Source: Candidatus Cryptobacteroides avicola (GTDB lineage Bacteria; Bacteroidota; Bacteroidia; Bacteroidales; UBA932). From it: a stretch of DNA of 36,924 nucleotides. Shown in pieces: positions 15,965-24,413 of the stretch. Position 1 is the first letter of the stretch. Every line of letters begins with the position of its first letter. The stretch is from positions 1-36,924 of the forward strand of contig JADILV010000062.1 in the NCBI GenBank assembly GCA_017695115.1, read 5' to 3'. The notes beneath the pieces were generated by a model. The model saw nothing but the letters and a program-made list of their open reading frames with translations. It did no database searches and had not been told where the DNA came from. The translations under genes and the position numbers were made by a program.

Positions 15965-16252
15965 GGAGCGTTCGGCAGCCCATACGAAAGCCTTTATGCC
16001 GAGCTCCGGAGTAAGGGCATCTTTCTCCCTGATTCCGTCCAGGATAGCGTCGACCTTGCCATCGTCGACAAAGGTCAGGACAGCGTTGTTCAACGTCGGC
16101 CATGCATGGTTTCCAAGATGCGGCTCTCCGGTTTCCGAGCCGCGGCCCTGGATATCCTCCCACATGGTGTATCCCCGGCAGCCGTTGGCTTCGAGAAGTT
16201 CCACTATTTCAGTATAGTAGGCCTGGTTGTATGCTATGAATACCGCTTTCAT
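15959..16252 (-). CDS. PII-like protein linked to RND efflux
   Basis: A 97-residue protein that I recognise as the small PII-like family found next to RND pumps in Bacteroidota. It starts MKAVFIAYNQAY and has a loop GRGSETGEPHLGNHAWP at the place of the PII T-loop, followed by a beta-strand/helix half ending IKAFVWAAERSL. PII-fold proteins usually trimerise and bind nucleotides or metals; no ligand can be read from this sequence. Its ATG overlaps the pump stop codon (ATGA at 16249-16252), so it is translationally coupled to the pump. A regulatory or sensing role for efflux is inference. A copper-binding CutA-like or DUF3240-like protein is the alternative. Confidence 0.75.
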   Translation of the reverse strand: MKAVFIAYNQAYYTEIVELLEANGCRGYTMWEDIQGRGSETGEPHLGNHAWPTLNNAVLTFVDDGKVDAILDGIREKDALTPELGIKAFVWAAERSL

Positions 16253-19200
16253 GATCTGAGTTTTTTAAGTTTGCGTTTCTCCTGCATGGTGGCGAACGAG
16301 CAGTAGATAGTAGGAATCAGCACCAGCGTCACAAGCGTCGAGACCGAAAGTCCCCAGCAGACGGTCATACCAAGCGAGCGCCACATCTCCGAGCCTTCAC
16401 CCTGCCCTACGGCCATAGGCACCATACCTATCACCGTGGTAAGGGTCGTCATCAGGATAGGGCGGAGACGGGATTTTCCTGCAAGGACTACGGCATCGGC
16501 TATGCTCATACCCCTCTCCCTCAACAGGATAGTATAGTCGATAAGCACAATGCCGTTTTTCACCACTATACCCATAAGGATGATGATCCCGATCATGGCC
16601 ATCAGGCCGAGAGCAGTCCCCGTAATGGTCAGTCCGAGGATGACACCGGTAAGGGCGAACGGGATGGAGAACATTATCACGAACGGGCTCATGAACGACT
16701 CGAACTGCGAAGCCATTACCATATAGACCAGAATCACGATAAGGATGAGCAGCACAAACAGATCCGAGAACGTATCCTGCTGGTCCTCGACATCTCCGGC
16801 TATCACCACTGAAAGTTCCGAAGGTATGTCCGTTTCTCTGATGACTTTCTGTGCGGAGGCGTAAACATCGCTCAGTGCGTATCCGTTCCCGACAACCGCG
16901 CTTACGGTAATGGTCCTCTCGCGGTTCTTCCTTTCGATGGTAGGAGGGGTCATGTCTTCTACCACTGTGCCGAGGTCCTTGACCCTGATTCCCCGACCGG
17001 CGGAATTATACACGAGAATGTTCTCGATATCCTCCACGCTTGTCCTGAACTCAGGGGCGTAACGCACGCGGATATTGTACTCGTCACCGTCCTCACGGTA
17101 GAAAGACTGGGTGGAACCGTTGATGGCCGCATTGACATACGAAGCCGCCGTGGTGCTGTTCAGGCCGTTGACAGCCAGTTTGGTCCTGTCGAAATCCACC
17201 TCGTATTCAGGTGTGTACTCGTCCCGGCTGATTGTCACCTGGGAAGAGTTTCCTTCCTCCCTCATCTTCCCGGCTATGATCCCGGCAAGACGGTCGGTCG
17301 AATCGAAGTCATACCCGTATATCTCGATATCGACAGAGCTCTGGCCTCCCATTCCGCCTTCACCTTCTGTCACTTCGTATTTCTTGATTTCAGGATAGCT
17401 TGCCAGGTCGGAACGGATTATATCGGCGATTTCTGTACATGACCGCTCGCGCAGCTCCATACTGCCGATATTGAAACTGAAAGAAATGATATGGGTCCCG
17501 GTATTCTGCATGGAGCCCCACGCATTGTCGGTGTCCGCCTGGCCGAGAGTATAACTGCAGACTTCCATCTCTGGAATCTCGCTCATGAAACGGTTGTACA
17601 GATTCTCGGCAAAGTCCCTCGTTATATACTGCGCCGTACCGACCGGAAGCTCGACGGTCGCGGATATACGGCCGGAATCCGACTTCGGGAAATATTCCGA
17701 CTTTATGAACGGCCCGAGGAAAACCATAGATGCGACAAAGACACCCATCGCAATGCAGACCACCCATGTCCTGTGCCTTACGGCCCATGCGATAATATGG
17801 CCGTAACCTCTTGTTATCCAGTCGATGAAACGGTTTATCGGGCCGAAAATGGCCCTATGGAACCTTCCTGTCTTGGGCTTGAACCTCAAGAACCTCGAGC
17901 AGAGCATAGGCACGAGAGTAAGCGCACCTACGGTAGAGACTATCATGATGATGCAGACTATCCATCCCAGCTGCTTGAACATCACTCCGGATATTCCCTG
18001 GATGAGTGTCAGAGGGAAGAATACGGCCAGCATGGTAAGTGTGGACGCGATGACTGAGATTCCCACCTCCTGGGTCGCATGGACGGCGGCCTCCTTCGGC
18101 TTTTCTCCGCGCTCCAGATGGGTGGAGATGTTTTCAAGGACCACGATGGCATCGTCCACGACCATTCCTATGGCGATGGAAAGGGCCGACAACGATATGA
18201 CATTCAGGGTATTCCCTGTAGCGTAAAGATATACGAGCGAGGCCAGGAGTGAAATAGGGATCGCAAGGACGATGATAAAGGTGGCCCTCCATCTCCCGAG
18301 GAACACATACACGACGAGCATCACCACAAGGAAGGTAATGATGATGGTCTCTTTCAGGCTGTTGATACTGTTGATGATGTTCCTGGAATTGTCGATCACG
18401 GTAGTTATCTTCACATCTGAAGGCAATGACTCCCGGATGGAGACCATGGCTTTTTTCACCCCTTTGATCACATCGACAGAGTTGGCCCCTGTCTGCTTCT
18501 GTATCACGATCTGCGCCCCCTGGACACCGTCGGTGTAGGCTTCCTGCGCACGCTCCTCTTCCCCGTCATTGACTCTCGCCACGTCTTTCAGATAGACGGC
18601 CTGGCCGTTTGAATACCCTACTACTATATCGAGCATTTCTTCCGCACTTTCGAACTCCTTTTCCACCCTTACGGAATATGTATCGGAACCGATATCTATG
18701 CTGCCGCTCGGCACATTCCTGTTCTCGGCAGCCAGCACGCTTGATATGGTGCTGATAGACAGACCGTAGGCTTCAAGCTTGTTCGGGTCGCAGAAGACCT
18801 GTATCTCCCTTTGCGGGGCACCGGTGACAGAGACTGTACCCACGCCGGACACCCTTGCAAGCGGAGTCGTGACTTTGTCATCCAGTATCTTTTCCAGGGC
18901 AGGCAGGCTTTCCCCGGCTGTCGCGGACAGGATCATGATAGGCAGGTCATCCGCACTGAACTTGAAAATGACCGGAATCGAAGCCCCGTCCGGAAGCTCC
19001 GAATTGACCAGGTCAAGCTTGTCCCTCACATCGTTTGTCGCGACGTCTATGTCTACTCCCCACTCGAATTCCAGCATGATAAGGCAGATATTCTCCTTGG
19101 ACTGCGATGTGATGTCCTTCAGGTCACTGACCCCGTTCAGCGCGTTTTCCAGCACCTTGGAAAGGTTGGTCTCTATATCTTCCGCGCTGGCGCCGGGATA

Positions 19201-19350
19201 TGAGGACATGACCATGATGACATTGGCGTCAAACTCCGGCAGCTGGTCTATGGAAATATTCATCAGGGAGAATACTCCGAATATGGCGCAGGCGGCAAAA
19301 ACCAGCGCCGTAGTGACCGGGTTGTTGACGGCTTTACGGTATATGCTCAT
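16249..19350 (-). CDS. RND multidrug efflux transporter (HAE1-type)
   Basis: Inner-membrane pump of 1033 residues, the usual size for AcrB-type proteins. The first membrane helix begins near residue 12, a large periplasmic loop follows, and transmembrane helix 4 carries the proton-relay pair Asp399-Asp400 in GMVVDDAIVVLEN. The matching lysine is in LMGIVVKNGIVLIDY near residue 920. This marks a proton-driven hydrophobe or drug exporter rather than a CusA-type metal pump, though the substrate is unknown. It follows its adaptor by 42 bases and overlaps the PII-like gene. No TetR or two-component regulator is adjacent. Confidence 0.95.
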   Translation of the reverse strand: MSIYRKAVNNPVTTALVFAACAIFGVFSLMNISIDQLPEFDANVIMVMSSYPGASAEDIETNLSKVLENALNGVSDLKDITSQSKENICLIMLEFEWGVDIDVATNDVRDKLDLVNSELPDGASIPVIFKFSADDLPIMILSATAGESLPALEKILDDKVTTPLARVSGVGTVSVTGAPQREIQVFCDPNKLEAYGLSISTISSVLAAENRNVPSGSIDIGSDTYSVRVEKEFESAEEMLDIVVGYSNGQAVYLKDVARVNDGEEERAQEAYTDGVQGAQIVIQKQTGANSVDVIKGVKKAMVSIRESLPSDVKITTVIDNSRNIINSINSLKETIIITFLVVMLVVYVFLGRWRATFIIVLAIPISLLASLVYLYATGNTLNVISLSALSIAIGMVVDDAIVVLENISTHLERGEKPKEAAVHATQEVGISVIASTLTMLAVFFPLTLIQGISGVMFKQLGWIVCIIMIVSTVGALTLVPMLCSRFLRFKPKTGRFHRAIFGPINRFIDWITRGYGHIIAWAVRHRTWVVCIAMGVFVASMVFLGPFIKSEYFPKSDSGRISATVELPVGTAQYITRDFAENLYNRFMSEIPEMEVCSYTLGQADTDNAWGSMQNTGTHIISFSFNIGSMELRERSCTEIADIIRSDLASYPEIKKYEVTEGEGGMGGQSSVDIEIYGYDFDSTDRLAGIIAGKMREEGNSSQVTISRDEYTPEYEVDFDRTKLAVNGLNSTTAASYVNAAINGSTQSFYREDGDEYNIRVRYAPEFRTSVEDIENILVYNSAGRGIRVKDLGTVVEDMTPPTIERKNRERTITVSAVVGNGYALSDVYASAQKVIRETDIPSELSVVIAGDVEDQQDTFSDLFVLLILIVILVYMVMASQFESFMSPFVIMFSIPFALTGVILGLTITGTALGLMAMIGIIILMGIVVKNGIVLIDYTILLRERGMSIADAVVLAGKSRLRPILMTTLTTVIGMVPMAVGQGEGSEMWRSLGMTVCWGLSVSTLVTLVLIPTIYCSFATMQEKRKLKKLRS

Positions 19351-19392
19351 AAGATTTTGTTTTTCAGTTCAAAAAAATCAGTTCCGCTTCCG

Positions 19393-20424
19393 TTACTCCA
19401 CCTTCACCTTTATGCCGGATTTCAGACGGACCTGGCCTTCGGTGACGACCGTAGCCCCGTCATCCAGACCGGAAAGTATCTCATAGGTATAATTCATGCG
19501 GCGGCCCGGGATGACCTTTGTGTAAGTGACGGTGCTGTCCGCATTGAGGACATATACGAAACGGTCACCTGACCCCACCTGCTTGACGATAGCCTCGTCC
19601 GGAACCACGACACTGCGGTTCACCCCGAACAGGACAGTCACTTTGGCGTACATCCCCGGACGCAGCATCCTGTCCGCATTCCCAACGACAATCTCGACCG
19701 TAAAGGTATGTGTGGCAGGGTCTATCGTAGGGTAGAGCCTGCTGATGCTCCCCTGGAACGTCTTCCCCGGGAAAGCATCCACGGCTATATCCACCTTGTC
19801 ACCGACATGGACCTTGGTATAGTCGACCTCCGATATGCCGACAAGAAGCTTGACAGGGGTAATCTGCTCCACTGTATAAATCGGCTGCCCCAACGAGAAC
19901 ATGTCACCCTTGTCATAATTCCTCGCGGAAATGACTCCGTCCACAGGGCTGAGAAGCACGGTATTCTCCAGAAGGTTTTCGTATGAACTTCTGGAAACAT
20001 TGTATTTCAGTTCCATGGCATCGAGGTCGGACTTTGACAGCCCGCCGGCCTCATAGAGGCCTTCAAGCCTTGAATATTCAGTGGAATCGTTCACCATCTG
20101 GAGCCTGGCCTGCTGGAGGTTGATCGCGTCCATCTCCGCCACCACCTGTCCGGCTTTCACGAAATCACCTATCTCTACCTTTATATCCTTGATCCTCATG
20201 GATGCCTGAGGGGCGATGTTGTTCTTGACATAGGCCTGGACAGTGGATGTGTACACCCCTATCTGCGGGACATCTTCGGCAAAGACCTGTTTTACTGCCA
20301 CTACCGGGATTTCATCCTGCACGGCTGCCGGTCCTGTATTCCTGTTTCCTCCTCCGCACGATGCCACCGTAAGGGCAACGGCAACCAGAGAGGCTGTTCT
20401 GATGATTTTATTCATGTTTTTCAT
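19393..20424 (-). CDS. RND efflux periplasmic adaptor (lipoprotein)
   Basis: Membrane fusion protein of 343 residues that links pump and outer-membrane channel. The signal peptide ends in a lipobox (ALTVASCGGG, Cys near residue 23), so it is anchored by lipid. The lipoyl-like half (VEIGDFVKAGQVVAEMD and VLLSPVDGVISARNYDKGDM) flanks a short alpha-hairpin (about residues 97-155). Beta-barrel and membrane-proximal domains follow (LRPGMYAKVTVLF, LDDGATVVTEGQVRLKSG). It sits between tolC-like and pump genes in the classical order. A second ATG, at 20415, is possible as start. Confidence 0.94.
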   Translation of the reverse strand: MKNMNKIIRTASLVAVALTVASCGGGNRNTGPAAVQDEIPVVAVKQVFAEDVPQIGVYTSTVQAYVKNNIAPQASMRIKDIKVEIGDFVKAGQVVAEMDAINLQQARLQMVNDSTEYSRLEGLYEAGGLSKSDLDAMELKYNVSRSSYENLLENTVLLSPVDGVISARNYDKGDMFSLGQPIYTVEQITPVKLLVGISEVDYTKVHVGDKVDIAVDAFPGKTFQGSISRLYPTIDPATHTFTVEIVVGNADRMLRPGMYAKVTVLFGVNRSVVVPDEAIVKQVGSGDRFVYVLNADSTVTYTKVIPGRRMNYTYEILSGLDDGATVVTEGQVRLKSGIKVKVE

Positions 20425-20511
20425 AATTGTTTTTCGTTTTGTTGTCCTGCATATCCTCAGGTTCGGGCCTCCTTGCCCCTTTCCTGTCGGCAGGGATGTT
20501 TGAACGCGCCG

Positions 20512-21990
20512 CTACCGGATAAAGTCCTGCCCGAGTGTCTGCTCGAGCTGTGATTTGGCTATCAGGAAGTTATAGATTGCCTGGGAGGCACTCAATTCTG
20601 CCTGGGTCAGCGCCAGCTGCGCATCATTCAGTTCCAGAAGAGTGTTCTTGCCTACCTGATAGGTCTTTTCCGCTATGCTGTAGCCTTTCCGGGCGGAAGC
20701 GACAGCTTCCCTGGCGGCATTGTAGGTCTTGATGTTCGTCTCCATTGTCACCAGACTCTGGCGGATGCTTATCTTCAGATTCCTCTCCGTATCCATAGTC
20801 TGGAGCTTCAACTGCGTAGCCTGGGTCTTCGCCTGGCGCACGTCATTGTATCTCTTGCCTCCGGAGAAAATCGGAATGGCAAGGCTGACCCCGACATACG
20901 AATAAGGGGTCCAACGGTACTGGGAGAATTTGAAATCATTCGTCATCGCATTGATACTGAATGAAAAAGCAGCAGAAAGCGTAGGAATGTACGCATACTT
21001 CTGCATTTTTATCGTATGCGCCAGCTGCTCGGCCTGAATGGCGAGCTGACGCATCGTAGTATTGTTCTCCAGACTCAGGGAATCCGCCTGGGACGGTTCA
21101 TAGAAAAGCTGCTGCGAATAGTCGTCCAGGGTGCCGGCCACATCTATGTTCATGTCCAGGTCCACCCCCATTACGGCTTTCAGCTGCCACAGGGAAAGGA
21201 TGACGGAACTTTCCGCGTCGTAGACGTTCGGAACGGCATTGGCCACATTGGTCTTCGCTCTTGTAAGGTCGTATTCTGTAGCCTTCTGGGCCCTGAACTT
21301 CTTTTCTGTCTCCTGACAGTTGGTCACTGCGTTTTCGTAGACATCCTTATATACCTGGAAAGACTCCTTGGCCAGCAGGGTGGCGAAAAAGGCCTGCTTG
21401 ACCTGGGTCACCATATCAAGTCTGGATGAACGGGCCTTCTCTATGGCCAGCTCCACCTCGAGACCGGAGACTTTCAGACTTTTCCAGAGCTGGGTATTGA
21501 CAAGCGGCATCGTCGCGTTCAGGCCTGCCGCCCACGTGTTCCAACGGCCGACTTCCAGGCCTTCGCTAGTGTCGAAGCCCGCCAATGCGCTGTCTCCCGA
21601 GCCGTCTCCAGCGGAACCTCCCTCACCGGAAGCGCCGCTCCCCATGTCAAGATCCATATACATGACCTGCTTCTTGATGGTCCTCTGATAAGATCCCGAA
21701 AGGTCTATCTGTGGAAACAGTGAAGCGTAAGTCCCTTTCTTCGCATAGTCCGTCCTCTGTATCTCCTGATCGGCTACCTTTACGGAAACATTCTCGCTGA
21801 GGGCTATCTGAAGGGCCTGCTCCAGGGTTATGACCACAGGGACATCTGAAGTATCCGCTGCCTGCAGGATATTCTCCGCCCCGGCATTTTCTTCCGCCTT
21901 TATATCGGTACGGTACTGTGCCGACGCACAGACCGGAGATAAGGCAAGGACTGCCGGAACACATATTATGATATAGACAAATTTTTTCAT
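20512..21990 (-). CDS. TolC-family outer-membrane efflux channel
   Basis: 492-residue outer-membrane channel with a signal peptide (MKKFVYIIICVPAVLALSPVCASAQ). It has the two-repeat TolC architecture: ITLEQALQIALSENVSVKVADQEI near residue 54, and a second repeat with SYVGVSLAIPIFSGGKRYNDVRQAK followed by long helices ending LIAKSQLEQTLGQ. Residues 116-144 (21559-21645) form a glycine/serine-rich insertion, probably in an extracellular loop. It is the first gene of the efflux operon, 46 bases after a HAD phosphatase on the same strand. I see no consensus -7 box in that gap. Confidence 0.94.
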   Translation of the reverse strand: MKKFVYIIICVPAVLALSPVCASAQYRTDIKAEENAGAENILQAADTSDVPVVITLEQALQIALSENVSVKVADQEIQRTDYAKKGTYASLFPQIDLSGSYQRTIKKQVMYMDLDMGSGASGEGGSAGDGSGDSALAGFDTSEGLEVGRWNTWAAGLNATMPLVNTQLWKSLKVSGLEVELAIEKARSSRLDMVTQVKQAFFATLLAKESFQVYKDVYENAVTNCQETEKKFRAQKATEYDLTRAKTNVANAVPNVYDAESSVILSLWQLKAVMGVDLDMNIDVAGTLDDYSQQLFYEPSQADSLSLENNTTMRQLAIQAEQLAHTIKMQKYAYIPTLSAAFSFSINAMTNDFKFSQYRWTPYSYVGVSLAIPIFSGGKRYNDVRQAKTQATQLKLQTMDTERNLKISIRQSLVTMETNIKTYNAAREAVASARKGYSIAEKTYQVGKNTLLELNDAQLALTQAELSASQAIYNFLIAKSQLEQTLGQDFIR

Positions 21991-22036
21991 ATCGTTTATT
22001 TTCGATAAAACGGCATATAATTATGGAAAATTTCGT

Positions 22037-22810
22037 TTAAAGCAAGCCGAAGTGTCTGACAGCATGAGAAATACCGTCTTCATCAACAGAAAGGGTGACA
22101 TAATCCGCACATGATTTCACGGAGTCATCCGAATTACCCATAGCCACTCCCGTGCCGGCGTACCTGAGCATTTCGGAATCGTTGCCGCCGTCCCCGAAAG
22201 CCATGGTCTCCTCACGTGCGATACCGAATTCAGCTATCGCAGCGGCTATTCCATCAGCCTTGGACAGTCCTTTGGAATTCATGTCAAAGAAAGCCGGATA
22301 CCATCTGGAGACTGTCACTTCTTCGAGTCCTTCCGTAAAATATCTTCTCTCCTGGGATTCATCAGCGAAAACAGTAAACTGGCAGACGTCCTCATAAACG
22401 AGATCATCCCAGGAATAAATGGGCACATTGTGGAGCTTGATCATTTCAAAAGTACGGCGGGTGAAATCATTCTGCATGCTTATACCGTAGCTCTTCTTGC
22501 AGAACGCCACTGCAGGGATATCAAGTTCCCGGCATCTGCGGCCGACCTCTCGTGCGATACCGGCTCCGAGCGTCCGGCAGGCAACGATCCTGCCTCCGAC
22601 ATTCACCAGAGCCCCGTTCATGCTTATGTAACCGTCAAACGGGAAATCCTGAAGGTTGTCCATCACCATGTAGTGACGTCCGCTGGCGATAAACAGCCTT
22701 ATCCCCTTTTCCCGAAGGGCATAAAGGTCACTGATCACCTGCGGTGAAATCACATGGGTCTTGAAACTCACAAGGGTTCCGTCTATGTCAAAGAATATCG
22801 CTTTTATCAT
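22037..22810 (-). CDS. Cof-type HAD hydrolase
   Basis: Predicted sugar- or nucleotide-phosphate phosphatase of 257 residues. HAD motif I is FFDIDGTLVSF (Asp8 nucleophile, Asp10), motif II is FIASGRHY, motif III is the lysine in SKGLSKADGI, and motif IV is MAFGDGGNDSEML. The large C2B-type cap between motifs II and III places it in the Cof/YbiV group. The substrate cannot be predicted. It follows the deacylase-like gene by 9 bases and precedes the tolC-like gene by 46 bases. Confidence 0.93.
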   Translation of the reverse strand: MIKAIFFDIDGTLVSFKTHVISPQVISDLYALREKGIRLFIASGRHYMVMDNLQDFPFDGYISMNGALVNVGGRIVACRTLGAGIAREVGRRCRELDIPAVAFCKKSYGISMQNDFTRRTFEMIKLHNVPIYSWDDLVYEDVCQFTVFADESQERRYFTEGLEEVTVSRWYPAFFDMNSKGLSKADGIAAAIAEFGIAREETMAFGDGGNDSEMLRYAGTGVAMGNSDDSVKSCADYVTLSVDEDGISHAVRHFGLL

Positions 22811-22819
22811 TTTTATTTG

Positions 22820-23449
22820 TCATTCAACATCAATCCACTCATAGTCACCGCCCCAAATGGAAAGAAAGCGCATGAAATCCCCGTTGGGGACAATTACACT
22901 CGCCGTATTGTCGCATGGATGGAAACTCAGTTTCGGGGCGTTCTGCAGGTCCTTGTCAAGAAACAGCTTGACCCTGTGGCCGTTGGGGAACAATTCTTTC
23001 GGGGAGGCACCGGGAACTGCCTTCACCGCATGCGTACTTCCGTCACTTCCGGCCAGTTCTACTTCCTGCGCCCCTTCTGCAGGAATCATGTCATGGATCA
23101 GACCGAGCGGAGATACCGAGCCGGGCAAAAGGCCCAGGCAGCGTTCCATGCGCCCGGCAGAAGCGAAAGACATCTTCCCCTCCTTCATCCTGTGCTCGAA
23201 CGAATGGATATCGAAATCCTTATGACATTCGATGACAACGAGATAGTGCCTGTTGCCCTTATGATTGCGGAAAAACAGGTTCTTGCAGTGAACGGATTCT
23301 ATCCCGTCCCAATATTTCAGAGCCTCATCTATTGTATAAAGTGACGGATGGGTATATAAAACGTACTTGATCCCATGTCTGTCCATGAAATCAAGCACAT
23401 TCCTTATCTTTTGGTTTTCAACTGTTTGCGGATCAGTAGGAGACAACAT
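22820..23449 (-). CDS. Prolyl-tRNA deacylase-like (YbaK/PrdX) protein
   Basis: A 209-residue YbaK/ProX-type domain protein. Landmarks include the LYTHPSLYTIDEALKYW start, GIESVHCKNLFFRNHKGNRHYLVVI, and GSVSPLGLIHD. Family members hydrolyse mischarged Ala-tRNAPro or Cys-tRNAPro in trans. A frame open to 23512 would add residues encoded by a dispersed intergenic repeat (23462-23488), so I take the ATG at 23449. lgt ends 79 bases upstream and the HAD gene follows after 9 bases. Being downstream of aspS, it fits a tRNA quality-control role, but the exact substrate is inferred from the family. Confidence 0.87.
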   Translation of the reverse strand: MLSPTDPQTVENQKIRNVLDFMDRHGIKYVLYTHPSLYTIDEALKYWDGIESVHCKNLFFRNHKGNRHYLVVIECHKDFDIHSFEHRMKEGKMSFASAGRMERCLGLLPGSVSPLGLIHDMIPAEGAQEVELAGSDGSTHAVKAVPGASPKELFPNGHRVKLFLDKDLQNAPKLSFHPCDNTASVIVPNGDFMRFLSIWGGDYEWIDVE

Positions 23450-23461
23450 AATGCTATAAAC

Positions 23462-23488
23462 AGATTTCTCGACTTCGCTCGAAATGAC
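23462..23488 (-). repeat. Dispersed intergenic repeat, copy C
   Basis: Minus-strand GTCATTTCGA at one end and TCGAGAAATCT at the other, in the gap between lgt and the deacylase-like gene. The ends match copy A (6792-6830), with a much shorter centre. Confidence 0.6.
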
Positions 23489-23528
23489 AATGCCGGCACA
23501 GCTTACTGACATGACATCCGCTGCCGGA

Positions 23529-24404
23529 TCACTTTGCCTTGGCGTAATGGGTAGGCGCAGGTTTCGGCTTTTCAGGATGCACTACCATGGCTGGCTTGCC
23601 CCACTTCAAGCTGTAGACAATCAGACATATACCCGCAATAATGAACGGGATGCTGAGTATCTGGCCCATATTCAGGACCATATTTTCCTCGAATCCTACC
23701 TGAGGTTCCTTGATGAACTCGATAAGGAAACGCATACCGAAAAGCACTATGAAGAAAATACCGAGAAGAGTCCCTCTTTTGAGTTTCGGCAGACGGTATT
23801 TGTACAATCCCATAAGTATCAGACCCAGAATCAGATAGCTTAGAGCCTCATAAAGCTGGGTGGGATGTTTCGGAAGAGTCTCGCCCCTGAGGTCGAAAAT
23901 GAATCCCCACGGAAGACTGGTAACATCACCGTATATTTCAGAGTTGCAGAGATTTCCAAGACGGATGAACATTCCTGCGAAACATACCGGGATACACAGG
24001 TGGTCAAGCATCCAGAGCAGGTCGAAATCATATTTGCGTCCGTAATGGTGCGCATACCACCACATGGCAAGGATTATCGCTATCGTACCTCCATGACTTG
24101 CCAGACCGCCTTTCCACGGCATGAAGATCTCCCAGAATCCCTGCCAGCTTCCGAAATAGTAATCAGGCTGGTAGAATATGCAGTGGCCGAGACGGGCCCC
24201 GACTATCGTAGCGACCAGCAATGTGAAAAGAAGCGGATCCAGAAGACTGAGAGGAAGCCCTTCCCTCTTGAGGAAGCCTTTGAATATGAACCATCCCAGT
24301 ACAAAACCTGCAAGGAAAAGCACCGAGTACCATCGCAACACAAAACCCCCGATATGGATGATATCGGGGTTCATGTGCCAGTGTATTGCAAGCAAATCTA
24401 TCAT
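23529..24404 (-). CDS. lgt: Prolipoprotein diacylglyceryl transferase
   Basis: Inner-membrane enzyme that moves diacylglycerol from phosphatidylglycerol to the lipobox cysteine of prolipoproteins, the first step of lipoprotein maturation. It is 291 residues with about seven hydrophobic segments. Signature regions are GARLGHCIFYQPDY (cysteine where many homologues have valine), WKGGLASHGG, the essential-arginine region FIRLGNLCNSEIYG, and HPTQLYEA. The C-terminal tail is proline/lysine-rich and cytoplasmic. It begins 9 bases after aspS ends, so the two are cotranscribed. Several predicted lipoproteins in this window (GldH, the efflux adaptor, the GIN protein) would be substrates. Confidence 0.95.
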   Translation of the reverse strand: MIDLLAIHWHMNPDIIHIGGFVLRWYSVLFLAGFVLGWFIFKGFLKREGLPLSLLDPLLFTLLVATIVGARLGHCIFYQPDYYFGSWQGFWEIFMPWKGGLASHGGTIAIILAMWWYAHHYGRKYDFDLLWMLDHLCIPVCFAGMFIRLGNLCNSEIYGDVTSLPWGFIFDLRGETLPKHPTQLYEALSYLILGLILMGLYKYRLPKLKRGTLLGIFFIVLFGMRFLIEFIKEPQVGFEENMVLNMGQILSIPFIIAGICLIVYSLKWGKPAMVVHPEKPKPAPTHYAKAK

Positions 24405-24413
24405 TTTCCTGTA

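Noticed and set aside
22754..23344. Plus-strand open frame of 196 codons opposite the HAD and deacylase genes
   Set aside because: It spans two certain minus-strand genes and has no family features.
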